A stretch of 64,000 bases of DNA, taken from Rahnella sp. AA. Lineage in GTDB: Bacteria; Pseudomonadota; Gammaproteobacteria; Enterobacterales; Enterobacteriaceae. Shown here one piece after another: positions 62,826 through 64,000 of the stretch. A program made the position numbers and the translations under genes. Position 1 is the stretch's first letter, and each line of letters begins with the position of its first letter. The notes under the pieces were generated by a model, which saw only the letters and a program-made list of their open reading frames with translations, was not told where the DNA came from and did not search any database. The stretch covers positions 62,001 to 126,000 of the forward strand of contig NZ_PITQ01000013.1 of the NCBI RefSeq assembly GCF_002834385.1, given 5' to 3'.

Positions 62826-63915
62826 ATTAGTTTGCTCTTTATTTATTATATGGAAGCAGATCAGATGGATACAGCCTCGATTAATTAACCCGGAACCGTA
62901 TGACCGCCGAGTGATGGTTTAAAGAATCGAGCACAGTCAGGCATTTCCTGTCGTCCGTTTTTTTCGCATGGGATGGTAGCCAATTGCCGGGTCTTCATGC
63001 TGAAGCATTGCTGGCACCTTACCGAAAAGGCTGCCATCGCTCCACAACGATGTTTTTCCCGACGACTAGAGCTGTAGAGACCCTGCAGAGGGATTTTCTC
63101 TCGTACTGAGTTAAATGCAGCCAGTGGTGAGCAGAAGAATAACGGTAAGTAAAATTGCTGCTGTAATATTTGCCATAATAAATACCCTAGTTGGAGTTTG
63201 GTATTTTGCTTTTATAAAGAGAGGACCTTAATAGGGATCAATTGTGTTAATTACAAAAGATTTATTAGCCCAAATTTTCCTTCGCTCAGACTGATTTTCA
63301 CTTTAACCATCGGCACGATGGGTCAATGGCAGAAACCTGCACCTACTCACGATGAAAAGCAACGATGAACACGCGACGCAGATCGAGTATTTACTATAAT
63401 TTTTCAAAAGCATATGAATTTTTATGCCAGATTTATAATTGACTTATATCGTTTAGTCTGGCTGTGGTTTTTTTGACAAGTAATACTTCAGAGTTATTAA
63501 ATAATGGTTTTGTCTGAGTGTCGTCATTTAATCAAGTTGTTTGGTAATGAATGAATCAGGTGTTTCAGCCAAAGATCGCACCACCATTAAATATAATAAA
63601 AGCACAGTTATGACTGGTAGTAATTTTGCGGTACTTCTTCTTATTATTCTACCGCCACCAGGATGATTCACCCTCAAGACTTCTATATCGATTGGCGAAA
63701 TGGCGCGAGTTTGCTGATTAAATATTTATCGAGAATGGTCATTTCTTTCAGAAGCTAATTAAAAGTCAGGGCGGCTGGACGCCTGTAATAATCTTGCTGC
63801 AAGATCAGAGATATAGTAGTCTTTTTCCTGATTTCTCATGGACTTTTCCGTGAATCAAAATAATCTTTGCGCTGCGGCGTTCTGCCCTGGCGCGTGTACG
63901 TGTAAAGGATAAGCA
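62826..63915. other. Mostly non-coding region with tiny hydrophobic ORFs
   Basis: No normal-length gene is seen. A 21-codon minus-strand ORF at 63111-63176 encodes a very hydrophobic peptide (MANITAAILLTVILLL, then a short Cys-containing end). An 18-codon plus-strand ORF at 63610-63666 encodes MTGSNFAVLLLIILPPPG, which resembles an amino-acid-operon leader peptide. Neither can be proven to be translated. Confidence 0.4.
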
Positions 63916-64000
63916 ATGGCCGACATCTTTCAGTGGGATCGCTTTGCGTTGCTGCTGGCACACTCCTCGTTTTCTATAGACCCCACACTACGTGATATTC
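63916..64000 (+). CDS. Partial CDS cut by the window edge
   Basis: An ATG at 63916 is preceded by AAAGGATAAGCA. Twenty-eight codons are open to the window end (MADIFQWDRFALLLAHSSFS and on). The frame and ribosome-binding site make a real gene likely, but the product cannot be assigned. Confidence 0.55.
   Translation, partial: MADIFQWDRFALLLAHSSFSIDPTLRDI

Overview
The window is a large part of a conjugative plasmid from the order Enterobacterales, probably outside Escherichia. It carries a RepFIB-type iteron replicon, a complete-looking F-type transfer region (traM to traI), an F-style leading region (ssb, psiB, psiA, methylase, ParB-like protein) and a second RepFIIA-like initiator gene. 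The tra genes are clearly homologous to F in order and motifs but divergent. The host genus is inferred from gene content only and is not resolved.

Layout: 1-3.0 kb holds an unrecognised gene and a decayed IS3-family element. 3.1-5.4 kb is the RepFIB-like origin with repA between iteron arrays. 5.5-8.0 kb is a DNA-damage cassette: a SRAP protein convergent with LexA-boxed umuDC. 8.4-10.4 kb is a ParF/ParG-like partition locus in AT-rich repeats. 10.5-22.3 kb is the leading region, transcribed towards oriT, with three copies of a GC-rich palindromic segment (candidate single-stranded promoters) ahead of ssb and two blocks of unknown small genes. 22.5-24.0 kb holds the transglycosylase gene, an oriT whose nic environment aligns with that of F, and traM. 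24.0-51.5 kb is the transfer operon: a LuxR-type regulator in the traJ position, then traY A L E K B P V C, a degenerate TraC-like gene, trbI, traW U R, trbC, traN F, trbB, a TraQ-position gene, traH G S D I. 51.6-53.0 kb holds an Hha-like gene and a RepFIIA-type repA. 53.3-55.1 kb has two toxin-antitoxin modules. 55.2-62.8 kb is accessory cargo (a dihydrodipicolinate-synthase-family fragment, a cupin gene, a large two-gene NTPase-nuclease/HEPN operon, a VOC-family gene) separated by copies of one short dispersed repeat. 62.7-64.0 kb is mostly non-coding and ends in a truncated gene.

Functional reading: TraI, TraM and TraY should act at the oriT near 23.13 kb. The transferred strand is the minus strand, so the leading region enters the recipient first with its genes oriented to use that strand as template. 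The tra operon builds the F-type secretion system and pilus; TraG and TraS should set entry-exclusion specificity. The most interesting candidate new biology is the 56.3-62.0 kb operon: a 1356-residue NACHT-like NTPase with a C-terminal PD-(D/E)XK-type motif, followed 12 bp later by a 536-residue protein with an RNxxxH HEPN motif. It looks like an uncharacterised anti-phage or anti-plasmid system. Also notable are the TraC paralogue with a destroyed Walker A motif and the shared N-terminus of two otherwise different leading-region proteins.
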